From positions 1 to 37,301 of the forward strand of contig JACAAZ010000030.1 in the NCBI GenBank assembly GCA_013376995.1: a stretch of 37,301 bases of DNA, in the 5' to 3' direction. Source of the stretch: Bacteroidota bacterium (GTDB taxonomy: Bacteria; Bacteroidota; Bacteroidia; Bacteroidales; UBA4417). Made by a program: the position numbers and the translations under genes. Below, piece after piece: positions 8,045-15,695 of the stretch. The notes below the pieces were generated by a model. The model made no database searches and was not told the DNA's origin. It saw only the letters and a list, made by a program, of their open reading frames with translations. Numbering within the stretch: the stretch's first letter is position 1; each line of letters opens with the position of its first letter.

Positions 8045-8143
8045 GTCATTCAATGGTCATTCAATGGTCATTCAATGGTCATTCGGTGGTCATTCGGTGG
8101 TCATTCGGTGGTCACTCGGTGGTCACTCGGTGGTCACTCGGTG
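8045..8143. repeat. Tandem 11-bp array, 3+3+3 organisation
   Basis: Nine perfect 11-bp units with no phase slip. Three are GTCATTCAATG, then three GTCATTCGGTG, then three GTCACTCGGTG. Each block differs from the previous one by one or two bases, so variants were fixed and multiplied stepwise. A degenerate GTCAGACATTG follows to about 8154. The array sits between the divergent moeA and AraC genes. Confidence 0.95.
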
Positions 8144-8160
8144 GTCAGACATTGGTATGA

Positions 8161-8503
8161 GGCATAGCGCATAGGGCAGAGCGCTTAGGGCGGAGCTCTT
8201 AGGGCAGAGGGCATAGGGCGGAGCGCTTAGGGCAGAGTGCACAGGGCAGAGCGCATAGGGCGGAGCGCTTAGGGCAGAGCGCTTAGGGCGGAGCTCTTAG
8301 GGCAGAGGGCATAGGGCGGAGCGCTTAGGGCAGAGTGCACAGGGCAAAGCGCATAGGGCGGAGCGCTTAGGGCAGAGCGCATAGGGCGGAGCGCCTAGGG
8401 CAAAGCGCTTAGGGCGGAGCGCTTAGGGCAGAGCGCTTAGGGCAGAGGGTATAGGGCGGAGGGCAGAGGGCGGAGCGCTTAGGGCAAAGCGCATAGGGCA
8501 GAG
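8161..8503. repeat. Heptanucleotide array, NGCNNAG type, 49 units
   Basis: Forty-nine consecutive 7-bp words, every one ending in AG, with no insertion or deletion. Most alternate between GGCRRAG (GGCGGAG, GGCAGAG, GGCAAAG) and CGCWTAG (CGCTTAG, CGCATAG). A higher-order 98-bp period (14 heptads) is visible: the block at 8181-8278 is repeated almost exactly from 8279. Frequent TAG triplets close the forward frames. It follows the 11-bp array directly. Confidence 0.95.
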
Positions 8504-8506
8504 TGT

Positions 8507-8516
8507 GGGGGGGGGG
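8507..8516. other. Homopolymer of ten G
   Basis: A run of ten G at the end of the heptamer array, about 100 bp upstream of the AraC gene promoter element. Such tracts are prone to slippage in replication and sequencing. Confidence 0.8.
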
Positions 8517-8533
8517 TGAAACGAAAAGGGAGA

Positions 8534-8582
8534 AGAACCCGGAACACGGAACCCTTAACGCCGAACATCAAACGCCGAACTC
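8534..8582. repeat. Heptanucleotide array, GGAACNN type, 7 units
   Basis: Seven 7-bp words: AGAACCC, GGAACAC, GGAACCC, TTAACGC, CGAACAT, CAAACGC, CGAACTC. They share a central AAC at a fixed position. It completes the order 11-mer, NGCNNAG, GGAACNN, which recurs at 12866-13194. Confidence 0.8.
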
Positions 8583-8616
8583 CTCCATTCACATTCATAA
8601 TTCACATCTTCAGTCC

Positions 8617-8624
8617 TATCTTTG
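8617..8624 (+). promoter_or_regulatory. Minus-7 element for the AraC-family gene
   Basis: TATCTTTG matches TAnnTTTG exactly. Transcription would begin near 8630, so the ATG at 8646 is the usable start; an in-frame TTG at 8622 lies inside the element and is rejected. No good minus-33 box was seen. Confidence 0.55.
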
Positions 8625-8645
8625 TCATTCAAAAGTGGTACTGCA

Positions 8646-9767
8646 ATGGAGAAGTTCAACATCGAGATAAATTCACTGATTGTTATCCTCATCTTCGGAT
8701 CGCTGGTATTGCTTTCATTCCTAATCATTGTTAATCCGCTGCAGGTAAACAGGAAAGGTAATTATTGGCTCGGGACCACTATCCTGCTTTGGGCTTCCTA
8801 TTGGATCGAGGAGATCATTTCCCTCGTCGCCATTATTCCTTCTGATAGTTTATTCTTTAACCTTCTGCGATTTTTCCAGTACTTCACTCCAATCATTTTT
8901 TATTTCAGTGTAGTGTTCTTCACCAACCCGTCCTATTGTTTCAAAAGAAATGACCTGAAATATATCATCCTGCCTGTAGTCTACACATGCCTCCTGCTTT
9001 ACAAGTATACCTTACCAGGTCAAGGGTCACATATTTTCGACCTGCTTCTCACCTTGTTGGTAATACTTCAGATCCCTGTTTATACAATCGCTTCCTATCT
9101 CAAGATCAGGAAACATCAGAAAAGAATTCAACTATTTTCGTCCACTACCCATGAGATCGATCTATCCTGGCTTGAATATATTATAATTTCAGTCCTGGTA
9201 ATCAGTTCTTTCACCGTCATTTATAACATACTTTTTGCGCTAACTTCCCTTAATCTCTTCATGAACCTGATGTTCCTGCTGGTGATTTACAATGTTGCCT
9301 ATTTTTCGCTCCGGCAGAAACAAATTTTCCCCCGTGACGAATGGCAACGTTCTGAAATCATCTTACTTGAAGAAGATGAAACCATCGGAGAAGGCAGGAA
9401 GAAACTTATACCTGATGAAGAACTAAAGGCCTACAAATCAAGGCTTGAAACCATGATGGAAACCCTGGAACCATATTTGAACTCAGAACTGAACCTGATC
9501 CGCCTGTCAGAACTGATGAACATGACACCCCACCAGTTATCATACCTTATCAATACTGCTTTTAACGAAAACTTCTTCCAGTTCATCAACAGGTACAGGG
9601 TGGAAAAAGCAAAAGAACTATTAATCAAAGAGTCCATGAACCAGTTCTCCATCCTGGGTATCGCCTTCGAATCAGGCTTCAATTCCAAAACTTCCTTCAA
9701 TACTACATTCAAGAAATTCACAAATCAAACACCCTCTGAATACAAGAAAAGGAGTTCCAGCTTATAA
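8646..9767 (+). CDS. Membrane-embedded AraC-family transcriptional regulator
   Basis: About 373 residues. The first 220 or so form around six or seven hydrophobic helices (for example LIVILIFGSLVLLSFLIIV and YIIISVLVISSFTVIY). A charged linker follows, then a C-terminal AraC-type double helix-turn-helix: IRLSELMNMTPHQLSYLINTAF, the linking helix FINRYRVEKAKELLI, and FSILGIAFESGFNSKTSFNTTFKKFTNQTPSEYKK. The FESGFNSKTSFN and TPSEY segments are AraC hallmarks. The layout implies a sensor in the cytoplasmic membrane that binds DNA directly. It is followed 129 bp later by the SDR gene and is its likely regulator, though this is by neighbourhood only. Confidence 0.88.
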   Translation: MEKFNIEINSLIVILIFGSLVLLSFLIIVNPLQVNRKGNYWLGTTILLWASYWIEEIISLVAIIPSDSLFFNLLRFFQYFTPIIFYFSVVFFTNPSYCFKRNDLKYIILPVVYTCLLLYKYTLPGQGSHIFDLLLTLLVILQIPVYTIASYLKIRKHQKRIQLFSSTTHEIDLSWLEYIIISVLVISSFTVIYNILFALTSLNLFMNLMFLLVIYNVAYFSLRQKQIFPRDEWQRSEIILLEEDETIGEGRKKLIPDEELKAYKSRLETMMETLEPYLNSELNLIRLSELMNMTPHQLSYLINTAFNENFFQFINRYRVEKAKELLIKESMNQFSILGIAFESGFNSKTSFNTTFKKFTNQTPSEYKKRSSSL

Positions 9768-9896
9768 TCTGATAAATTTTGAGTTTTATCTATCTCTAAT
9801 TCAACTGTTTAATCAAATTAATTAATAGGTTCTGATTTAGAAACCCGAACGTTCTATTGAGCGGAGAGTACTACTTTTACCCCGAAATTTTATCAT

Positions 9897-10691
9897 ATGA
9901 AGGCAGTACAGGAACCTGAAAACATATATGCAGTCGTTACCGGGGCAAGCCAGGGATTAGGAAAAGCCTTTGCCAGCGAATTGGCTGAACAAGGCTTCAA
10001 CCTGGTCCTCGTTAGCCTCCCCGGCCAGCAGTTGCAGGACTTATCACTCAAATTAGCCAACCTGCACGGAATCAAAACAGCCTATTACGAAACGGACCTG
10101 GCTGTCAGCAAAAATGTTATAGATCTGGGAAAGTGGATAAATGAAAACTTTCAAGTTTTCATGCTGATCAATAATGCAGGAACCGGTGGCTCAGGCAAAT
10201 TTGCAAATGCAAGTGTCGAATACCTGCAGTCTGTTCTCCAGTTAAATGTGATGGCCACATCCATACTCACCCATGAGCTTCTTCCAAACCTATCAGCAAG
10301 GAAACAATCTTATATTCTCAATGTCTCCAGCATGGCTGCATTCACTCCAACAGGGTTCAAGACAGTCTACCCGGCATCCAAATCCTTTGTACATTCATTC
10401 TCACGAGGATTATATGAAGAACTAAAGCACTCGAATGTGTTTGTAAGCGTTGTTAATCCAGGGGCAATGAAGACAAGTGAAGATATCGTTGCAAGGATAG
10501 AAAAGCAGGGGATTTTAGGCAGGATAACCCTCCTGGAACCCTCAAAAGTAGCCAGGAAATGTATCCGACAGTTGTTCAGAAGAGATACGGTGATCATGGT
10601 TAATCCAATCAGCTGGTTGGTTCTTAAACTAATTCCAATCTGGATAAAACTCCCTCTAATGACCAATGCAATCAAACGCGAACTCGCATGA
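9897..10691 (+). CDS. Short-chain dehydrogenase/reductase
   Basis: A 264-residue classical SDR. It has the nucleotide-binding VVTGASQGLGKAFA (about 13-26), the LINNAG motif, the catalytic Ser in LNVSSMAAF and the YPASK active-site pair. The length is normal. The C-terminal 40 residues are hydrophobic and basic (PISWLVLKLIPIWIKLPLM), suggesting membrane association as in reductases of lipid substrates. Its stop overlaps the start of the next gene by 4 bp (ATGA), so the two are translationally coupled. The substrate is not determined; lipid or isoprenoid is favoured by context. Confidence 0.92.
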   Translation: MKAVQEPENIYAVVTGASQGLGKAFASELAEQGFNLVLVSLPGQQLQDLSLKLANLHGIKTAYYETDLAVSKNVIDLGKWINENFQVFMLINNAGTGGSGKFANASVEYLQSVLQLNVMATSILTHELLPNLSARKQSYILNVSSMAAFTPTGFKTVYPASKSFVHSFSRGLYEELKHSNVFVSVVNPGAMKTSEDIVARIEKQGILGRITLLEPSKVARKCIRQLFRRDTVIMVNPISWLVLKLIPIWIKLPLMTNAIKRELA

Positions 10692-11662
10692 AGAAGAAAG
10701 TATTTGTCACTGGGATCAGCGGGCTATTAGGGACCAACACTGTTATTGAATTGCTGGAACAGGGCTATAAAGTAAAGGGCTTGGTAAGGGATGCATCAAG
10801 ATACCATGGACCGGTTCATAAGGATTTGGAACTATTGGAGGGGAAGCTGTCTGATGACCTTACGCCCATGATGACAGGAGTAGATGTGGTGGTTCACATT
10901 GCTGCGGAAACCAGCCAGGATTTGACCCGATACTATTATTACTGGAACAATAACTACTTTGCAACCATACAATTGTATCAATCAGCCATACAAGCCGGGG
11001 TGAGAAGGTTCATTTTTGTCAGCACTGCAAATACCATAGGGAATGGGGTCATGCATAATCCGGGAACCGAACGGAACCCAATGCGATATCCATTTTCTGC
11101 CTCCTGGTATGCTCAAAGTAAAGCAACAGCTGAGAATTACCTGTTGGAGCATGAAAGCACAACCGGGGTAATAATCCTCAATCCCTGCTTTATGCTGGGA
11201 GCCCATGATTCGAAGCCGAGTTCAGGCCGGCTGATTCTATCGGGCTTAAATAAGAGGGTTGTTCTCTACCCATCCGGGGGAAAGAACTTTGTTCATGTGA
11301 GGGATGTTGCTTCCGGAATTATGAAATGTATTGAGGCAGGCAGGAATGGAGAAAAATACTTGCTGGGCAATGAAAACCTGAGTTATTATGATTTTTTCAA
11401 AAAGCTTAACCTGATTTCAGGGCAAGACCCGCTGATGATCCGGATCCCGAGGGGACTTATGGTAGGTTTAGGGGTGATCGGAGACCTTATGAGGGCACTC
11501 AGGATCCGGACAGGTTTAAGCTCTGTCAATATGAAGATTCTCAGTTCCGAAAATTATTATTCAAATCAAAAATCCAGGACCGAACTTGGACTCGAATACA
11601 GGCCGGTAGAGCAGGCCATTATCGATGCTGTCAGCTATTTCAGGGAAACAGGAATGAATTGA
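10688..11662 (+). CDS. NAD-dependent epimerase/dehydratase (extended SDR)
   Basis: A 324-residue extended SDR. It starts with FVTGISGLLGTNTVIELLEQG (Rossmann glycine motif), then VDVVVHIAAETS and the catalytic YAQSK at about residues 138-142. An NPCFMLGAHDSKPSSG segment and FVHVRDVASGI follow. It resembles dihydroflavonol-4-reductase / 3-beta-hydroxysteroid-dehydrogenase-like proteins more than sugar-nucleotide epimerases, but the exact reaction is open. It is coupled to the SDR upstream and lies 24 bp before the PagL-like gene. Confidence 0.9.
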   Translation: MKKKVFVTGISGLLGTNTVIELLEQGYKVKGLVRDASRYHGPVHKDLELLEGKLSDDLTPMMTGVDVVVHIAAETSQDLTRYYYYWNNNYFATIQLYQSAIQAGVRRFIFVSTANTIGNGVMHNPGTERNPMRYPFSASWYAQSKATAENYLLEHESTTGVIILNPCFMLGAHDSKPSSGRLILSGLNKRVVLYPSGGKNFVHVRDVASGIMKCIEAGRNGEKYLLGNENLSYYDFFKKLNLISGQDPLMIRIPRGLMVGLGVIGDLMRALRIRTGLSSVNMKILSSENYYSNQKSRTELGLEYRPVEQAIIDAVSYFRETGMN

Positions 11663-11686
11663 CATTTAAGAAACTTTATTATCTGT

Positions 11687-12838
11687 ATGAAAAGAAGTAT
11701 TGCGCTTATATTTCTATTGTTCACCATAACTACATCTTACGCTCAGACTGAAAGTATTGCTCAGACAAAGCGCCAGTATCCATCGGTATCCTTTAATTAT
11801 GAACAAGGAAGAATCATTCCTACAACAAAGTTTGTAAAAGGAGAAAACCTGCTAAATCACCCCCTGGAACATTACAGTTCATATTCGCTGAAAATTCTCT
11901 GGCAAAACCCGGGCTATAAAGAATGGCAGCGAGTTTATAAGATACCCTATTATGGCGGTGGAATATCAATGAGCGACTTCGATGATTCGAAGGAAATAGG
12001 CCGGCCTGTTTCGGTTTACGGCATATTGGGCATCCCGGTTTTCAGGCTGAAGAGATTGCAACTCTATACCGAGATGCAGTTTGGAATGGCTTGTAACTGG
12101 GTCAAATATGATAGCGTTACTAATCCAAAAAACCTTGTGATTGGAGGCAGATTTACTGTCCACCTGAATTTGGGAATGACTGCTTTTTATTCTTTCAGCG
12201 ATCATTTCAGCCTCGGTGCTGGCATGTCCTTCATTCATTTTTCCAATGGGGGCATGGAACGCCCAAACAGGGGATTCAACATTTATTCACCCTCTGTGGA
12301 ATTAAAATACCAGTTGGCAGGAAGACCGGCTGTTCATAGCTTCAATCCTGTGAAAAGGAATAAAGCAGTAAATGACCTGTACCTGATGATGGGCTATGGG
12401 AATCATCAATTGGTCGAACATGAGATGGATTCGAATTACTTTGCCATTGCAGGCATATCAGCCATCTTTCACAGGCAGTTTTCCAATGCCATTAGGCTGG
12501 GCATAGGCACTGACCTCAATTACTGGATGGGACTAACCGCTAATCCAGATGGTACCATGGGCCGAAGAGATTTCAGAAATACAACCATCGGAATTATCCT
12601 CCAGCCTGAAATGGTCATTGATCGCTTAACACTTGTGGGAGGAATCGGGATTTATGCTGTACATCTGAACTATGGAAATTTCCGGCAAACCTATCAGAGG
12701 CTGGGTGTAAGGTATAATATCTATAAGAACTTATCACTGGGATTAAATGTACGGGCTATCAACTTTATGCTGGCGGAGTTTCTGGAGTTTAACCTGGGGT
12801 ATACGGTGAAGGGCAAATCGCTGAGAGCGAAGCGCTAA
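11687..12838 (+). CDS. Outer-membrane acyloxyacyl hydrolase, PagL-like lipid A deacylase
   Basis: A 383-residue protein with a signal peptide (IALIFLLFTITTSYAQ) and alternating amphipathic strands typical of an outer-membrane barrel. The central FIHFSNGGMERPNRGFN contains the His-Xaa-Ser-Asn motif (H184, S186, N187) of lipid A 3-O-deacylases of the PagL / acyloxyacyl hydrolase family. At about 380 residues it is longer than PagL (about 170), as usual for Bacteroidota members, with an extra C-terminal barrel half. With the two reductases upstream it suggests remodelling of envelope lipids. The final residues GKSLRAKR and the stop codon are encoded by heptamer-repeat DNA, so the true ancestral C-terminus may have been different. 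Confidence 0.85.
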   Translation: MKRSIALIFLLFTITTSYAQTESIAQTKRQYPSVSFNYEQGRIIPTTKFVKGENLLNHPLEHYSSYSLKILWQNPGYKEWQRVYKIPYYGGGISMSDFDDSKEIGRPVSVYGILGIPVFRLKRLQLYTEMQFGMACNWVKYDSVTNPKNLVIGGRFTVHLNLGMTAFYSFSDHFSLGAGMSFIHFSNGGMERPNRGFNIYSPSVELKYQLAGRPAVHSFNPVKRNKAVNDLYLMMGYGNHQLVEHEMDSNYFAIAGISAIFHRQFSNAIRLGIGTDLNYWMGLTANPDGTMGRRDFRNTTIGIILQPEMVIDRLTLVGGIGIYAVHLNYGNFRQTYQRLGVRYNIYKNLSLGLNVRAINFMLAEFLEFNLGYTVKGKSLRAKR

Positions 12839-12846
12839 GCGCATAG
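12812..12846. repeat. Heptamers overlapping the 3' end of a gene
   Basis: Five heptads: GGCAAAT, CGCTGAG, AGCGAAG, CGCTAAG, CGCATAG. They run from the last eight codons of the PagL-like gene through its stop (TAA at 12836-12838, inside the fourth heptad) and beyond. Confidence 0.8.
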
Positions 12847-12865
12847 AGGGCTGGGGAGAGGAGAG

Positions 12866-13030
12866 GTCACTCAATAGTCATTCAATGGTCATTCAATTGT
12901 GATTCAATTGTCATTCAATTGTGATTCAATAGTTATTCAATAGTCATTCAATGGTCATTCAATAGTTATTCAATAGTTATTCAATTGTGATTCAATAGTC
13001 ATTCGATAGTCACACTGTGGTCATTCAACA
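12866..13030. repeat. Tandem 11-bp array, 15 units
   Basis: Fifteen 11-bp units in unbroken phase, same family as 8045-8143 and same strand. The units are variants of GTCATTCAATG such as GTGATTCAATT and GTTATTCAATA. The array is more diverged between units than the 8045 array. It lies between convergent genes. Confidence 0.93.
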
Positions 13031-13031
13031 G

Positions 13032-13059
13032 GGCGTAGCGCTTAGCGCAGAGAGCATAG
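13032..13059. repeat. Four NGCNNAG heptamers
   Basis: GGCGTAG, CGCTTAG, CGCAGAG, AGCATAG in phase, placed between the 11-bp array and the GGAACNN array as in the region near 8500. Confidence 0.8.
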
Positions 13060-13071
13060 AACATTGATCCC

Positions 13072-13194
13072 GGCACCCGGTCCGCCTGAGGCGGAGAACA
13101 CAAAACACGGAACCAGGAACACGGAACACGGCACCTGGTCCGCATGAGGCGGAGAACATGGAACCCGGAACATGGCACCCGGAACGCGTAACTT
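13072..13194. repeat. GGAACNN heptamer array with two embedded 16-bp hairpin cassettes
   Basis: Heptads such as GGCACCC, GGAACCA, GGAACAC and GGAACAT. Two 16-bp cassettes interrupt the phase: GGTCCGCCTGAGGCGG at 13079-13094 and GGTCCGCATGAGGCGG at 13137-13152. Each is preceded by GGCACCC/GGCACCT and followed by AGAACAC/AGAACAT. The core TCCGCCTGAGGCGGA is a perfect 7-bp stem; the second copy has one mismatch. Confidence 0.88.
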
Positions 13195-13199
13195 CCAGT

Positions 13200-14474
13200 C
13201 TATTCCTTTAGTGAATCAAACCACATGATCGAACTGATGCCCCATGGGATGAGACCGGAATCGTGTGTGGCACCTGGAATGGGGATGAGGGTTAGCTGGG
13301 AAGTACCCAGGCCTTTAGCCAGAAATTCATTGTATATAATTGCTGACTGAACCGGGGGTACGTTTAAATCAGAAGTGCCATGGTAGAATCTTAGCAAAGA
13401 AGTTGTATTGAAGGCATGAACGCTATTTACAACCATAGCCTGACGCAACGATGTAAAGTCTGTATCAGTATTCAATGCTAACCTCAGAGAATCAGTTACA
13501 AGGCTGCTGATGGTATCGGTCAGGTGATCATCCACTTCGGCATTGGTATAATTCCCGTTAAACAGCCCGGGAATATTGGAGGCGAAAGGTTCTTTAAAAA
13601 AGGCACTCAATGGTTGGGTAATATCACCGGCAGTGATCTTGGAATAGATAAAGTAAGGAAGATATAAAGGGCCGGGGTAGATTTCCTGGGCAAGCACATA
13701 ATCCGACATGGCAGTTATATCGTATGCCCCGGCACCACAGGATGTGGCTGAAACCCGGATCTGGGTTGGATAATCGGCCTCTGCCCTTTGCAATTCAGCC
13801 AATGTAGCCCATCCGCCCTGCGAATAGCCCATAAGGTAATGCTTTCCATCACTTTCAGCATCTACGCTTTTATCATCCAGCAATTCATGAACTGCAAGGA
13901 TCATATCAGAAACGGCATCCGTTGTAGACACCTTGTCATAATAGGGATGCATCATATCCGCCGAAGATCCGAATCCCAGGTAATCGGCAATGGCCACTAC
14001 ATAACCATGACTTGACATCATCTCCATCAGGGTATATAAGGGATCGGCCGGATTCACCGTAGGAGCATTCTGCTTGAACGTATTGGTCCCGTTCTGAAAG
14101 CTAAGTATGGGGAAGCTGTTGGTAGAAGACGGTATACAAACAAGCCCGGAAGCAATCTTTGGATTTCCTTTGAAATGGGTATTATAAGTGATGGTATAGA
14201 CATCAATTCCATATTTGACATTAGTCAATAGCGTGTCTGTCCCGGGATACACTTTATTCATCGATGTAAGCATTAGCTTGATGAAGGAACTGCTATAGTT
14301 GTTCGTTTTTTTGAAGCTTACAAGGTATTTAGTGTTAGTGGGAGTTACAGTAACATCCTTCTGACAGGAAGATACCATCATGGAAATCACTGCAAAAAAT
14401 ACAAGCCGGGTTGATAATCCAGCCAATCGGAATCTCTTTCTCAACTTAATATGAAGTGCGATTGCGTTTTCCAT
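13200..14474 (-). CDS. Lipoprotein alpha/beta hydrolase, secretory-lipase type
   Basis: A 424-residue protein with a lipoprotein signal ending in MMVSSC (Cys 37), so probably anchored in an outer or inner membrane. The mature part has the alpha/beta-hydrolase nucleophile motif GYSQGGW (Ser 218), a candidate Asp 369 in GTSDLNVPP and His 404 in GATHDSG, in the correct order. The pattern AIADYLGFGSS before the nucleophile and the overall length resemble bacterial secretory lipases / feruloyl-esterase-like enzymes. The substrate is unknown; esters of fatty acids or plant aromatics are possible. It is divergent from the next lipoprotein gene. A heptamer array ends 6 bp after its stop codon. Confidence 0.85.
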   Translation of the reverse strand: MENAIALHIKLRKRFRLAGLSTRLVFFAVISMMVSSCQKDVTVTPTNTKYLVSFKKTNNYSSSFIKLMLTSMNKVYPGTDTLLTNVKYGIDVYTITYNTHFKGNPKIASGLVCIPSSTNSFPILSFQNGTNTFKQNAPTVNPADPLYTLMEMMSSHGYVVAIADYLGFGSSADMMHPYYDKVSTTDAVSDMILAVHELLDDKSVDAESDGKHYLMGYSQGGWATLAELQRAEADYPTQIRVSATSCGAGAYDITAMSDYVLAQEIYPGPLYLPYFIYSKITAGDITQPLSAFFKEPFASNIPGLFNGNYTNAEVDDHLTDTISSLVTDSLRLALNTDTDFTSLRQAMVVNSVHAFNTTSLLRFYHGTSDLNVPPVQSAIIYNEFLAKGLGTSQLTLIPIPGATHDSGLIPWGISSIMWFDSLKE

Positions 14475-14663
14475 TTTATTATATTTTTCTACTTTAAACA
14501 GTTTCTATTTTCTTTTGTTTTCATGATAAAGTTACACAAATTTCCCGTCGATTGGTTGTACCGGCATTCAATGACACTTTTATCCTATTTACATTCAACC
14601 ACTTAGAAGGCAAACAATTTGCAATTACTTTTGTCGTTATGTGTAAAGTATGGAATGGCATTA

Positions 14664-14693
14664 TTGACACCATACCGTTTAGCCATAAATTTG
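14664..14693 (+). promoter_or_regulatory. Promoter for the lipoprotein gene at 14725
   Basis: TTG at 14664-14666, 19 bp spacer, then TAAATTTG at 14686-14693. Both elements match the Bacteroidota consensus (TTG, 17-21 bp, TAnnTTTG). The start codon follows 31 bp after. Confidence 0.65.
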
Positions 14694-14724
14694 TATTAAA
14701 GTAACCAACCTTAAAAACGCTCAT

Positions 14725-15546
14725 ATGAAAACGATGAAGTATTATTCAATCTTAAAGCTTGCTTGTATTCTTATCCCGGGGATTTTTGCTTTATCCGGCT
14801 GCAAAAAGGACAGCGCTGTTGAAAAGGCCCCTGCCCTTCCACCACAATCAGGTTTTGTAATGAACTTCGGTGATTTCTCGAACCCCGGCGATACCCTAAA
14901 ATCAGCTGCTGTCGCAGATACTTATACTAATTGGGGATATGCCTACCTGAATGTTGCGGCATGGAATGTTACCCTTGCTGCAGGCCTTGCCATTCCAACT
15001 GCTTCCTTTGCTGAAGCCTTTAATCATGAGGCTGTGTACCATCCCAATGATCATAACTGGACCTGGACGTACAATTTCTCATCAGGATTTATAAGTTATG
15101 AAGCTGTCCTGACCGGTGCAATTGTCGGCGACAGTACCTCCTGGGAAATGAGGATAACAAAAGCTGGTGCATACAGCAATTTCCTTTGGTATTACGGAAA
15201 ATCAGCCATAACACAAACAGGTGGCAACTGGACATTGATGGAGAGCCCGGAAAGCCCGAATACCATTATCCGCATCAACTGGAACAAATATTCCGACGGG
15301 ACTTCCGATATAAAATACACCAATATCAAGCCCGGGGCTGCAGCAAATGGAAGTTATATTTATTACGGGACTACACTTGCATCATTTGACCGCTATTACA
15401 AAATCTACAATACAAGCCTCTCAAATCTTACCGAAATTGAGTGGAGTTCAACCCTGCATAATGGCCATGTGAAGGACCCACACCATTTCAACGACAGTTC
15501 ATGGCATTGCTGGGATATCAGCCTGCAGGATGTAGTTTGTCCGTAA
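14725..15546 (+). CDS. Lipoprotein of unknown function
   Basis: A 273-residue protein with an N-terminal lipoprotein signal ending in FALSGC (Cys 26) followed by charged KKDS. The mature region is rich in Trp, Tyr, Asn and Gly, with phrases such as HNWTWTYNFSSGFISYEAVLTG and NNTIIRINW-like strands. This suggests a beta-sandwich surface protein. No catalytic motif is evident. It resembles lipoproteins of unknown role common in Bacteroidota. It has its own promoter and a strong hairpin after the stop, so it is a single-gene unit. Confidence 0.85.
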   Translation: MKTMKYYSILKLACILIPGIFALSGCKKDSAVEKAPALPPQSGFVMNFGDFSNPGDTLKSAAVADTYTNWGYAYLNVAAWNVTLAAGLAIPTASFAEAFNHEAVYHPNDHNWTWTYNFSSGFISYEAVLTGAIVGDSTSWEMRITKAGAYSNFLWYYGKSAITQTGGNWTLMESPESPNTIIRINWNKYSDGTSDIKYTNIKPGAAANGSYIYYGTTLASFDRYYKIYNTSLSNLTEIEWSSTLHNGHVKDPHHFNDSSWHCWDISLQDVVCP

Positions 15547-15604
15547 ATACTTTTTAATCGATCGTTACCAGCAAATTCACAGGTAAAGAATCAGCAAGTT
15601 TATC

Positions 15605-15650
15605 AAGGCTCACTTACCTTTTAAAAGGTTTTGTGAGCCTTAATTGTTTC
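15605..15650 (+). terminator. Hairpin terminator after the lipoprotein gene
   Basis: AAGGCTCAC at 15605-15613 pairs with GTGAGCCTT at 15633-15641. The loop between them holds a second palindrome, ACCTTTTAAAAGGT. A T-rich stretch (TTGTTTCTTCTT) follows on the plus strand. It may also stop ppk1 transcripts from the other side, but that strand lacks a T-run. Confidence 0.65.
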
Positions 15651-15695
15651 TTCTTATTTCGAAACCAGGTATTTTAACTGCATTTGGGGGGAGAT

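Noticed and set aside
8161-8503. CRISPR array
   Set aside because: Units are contiguous 7-mers without spacers, and no cas gene is present.
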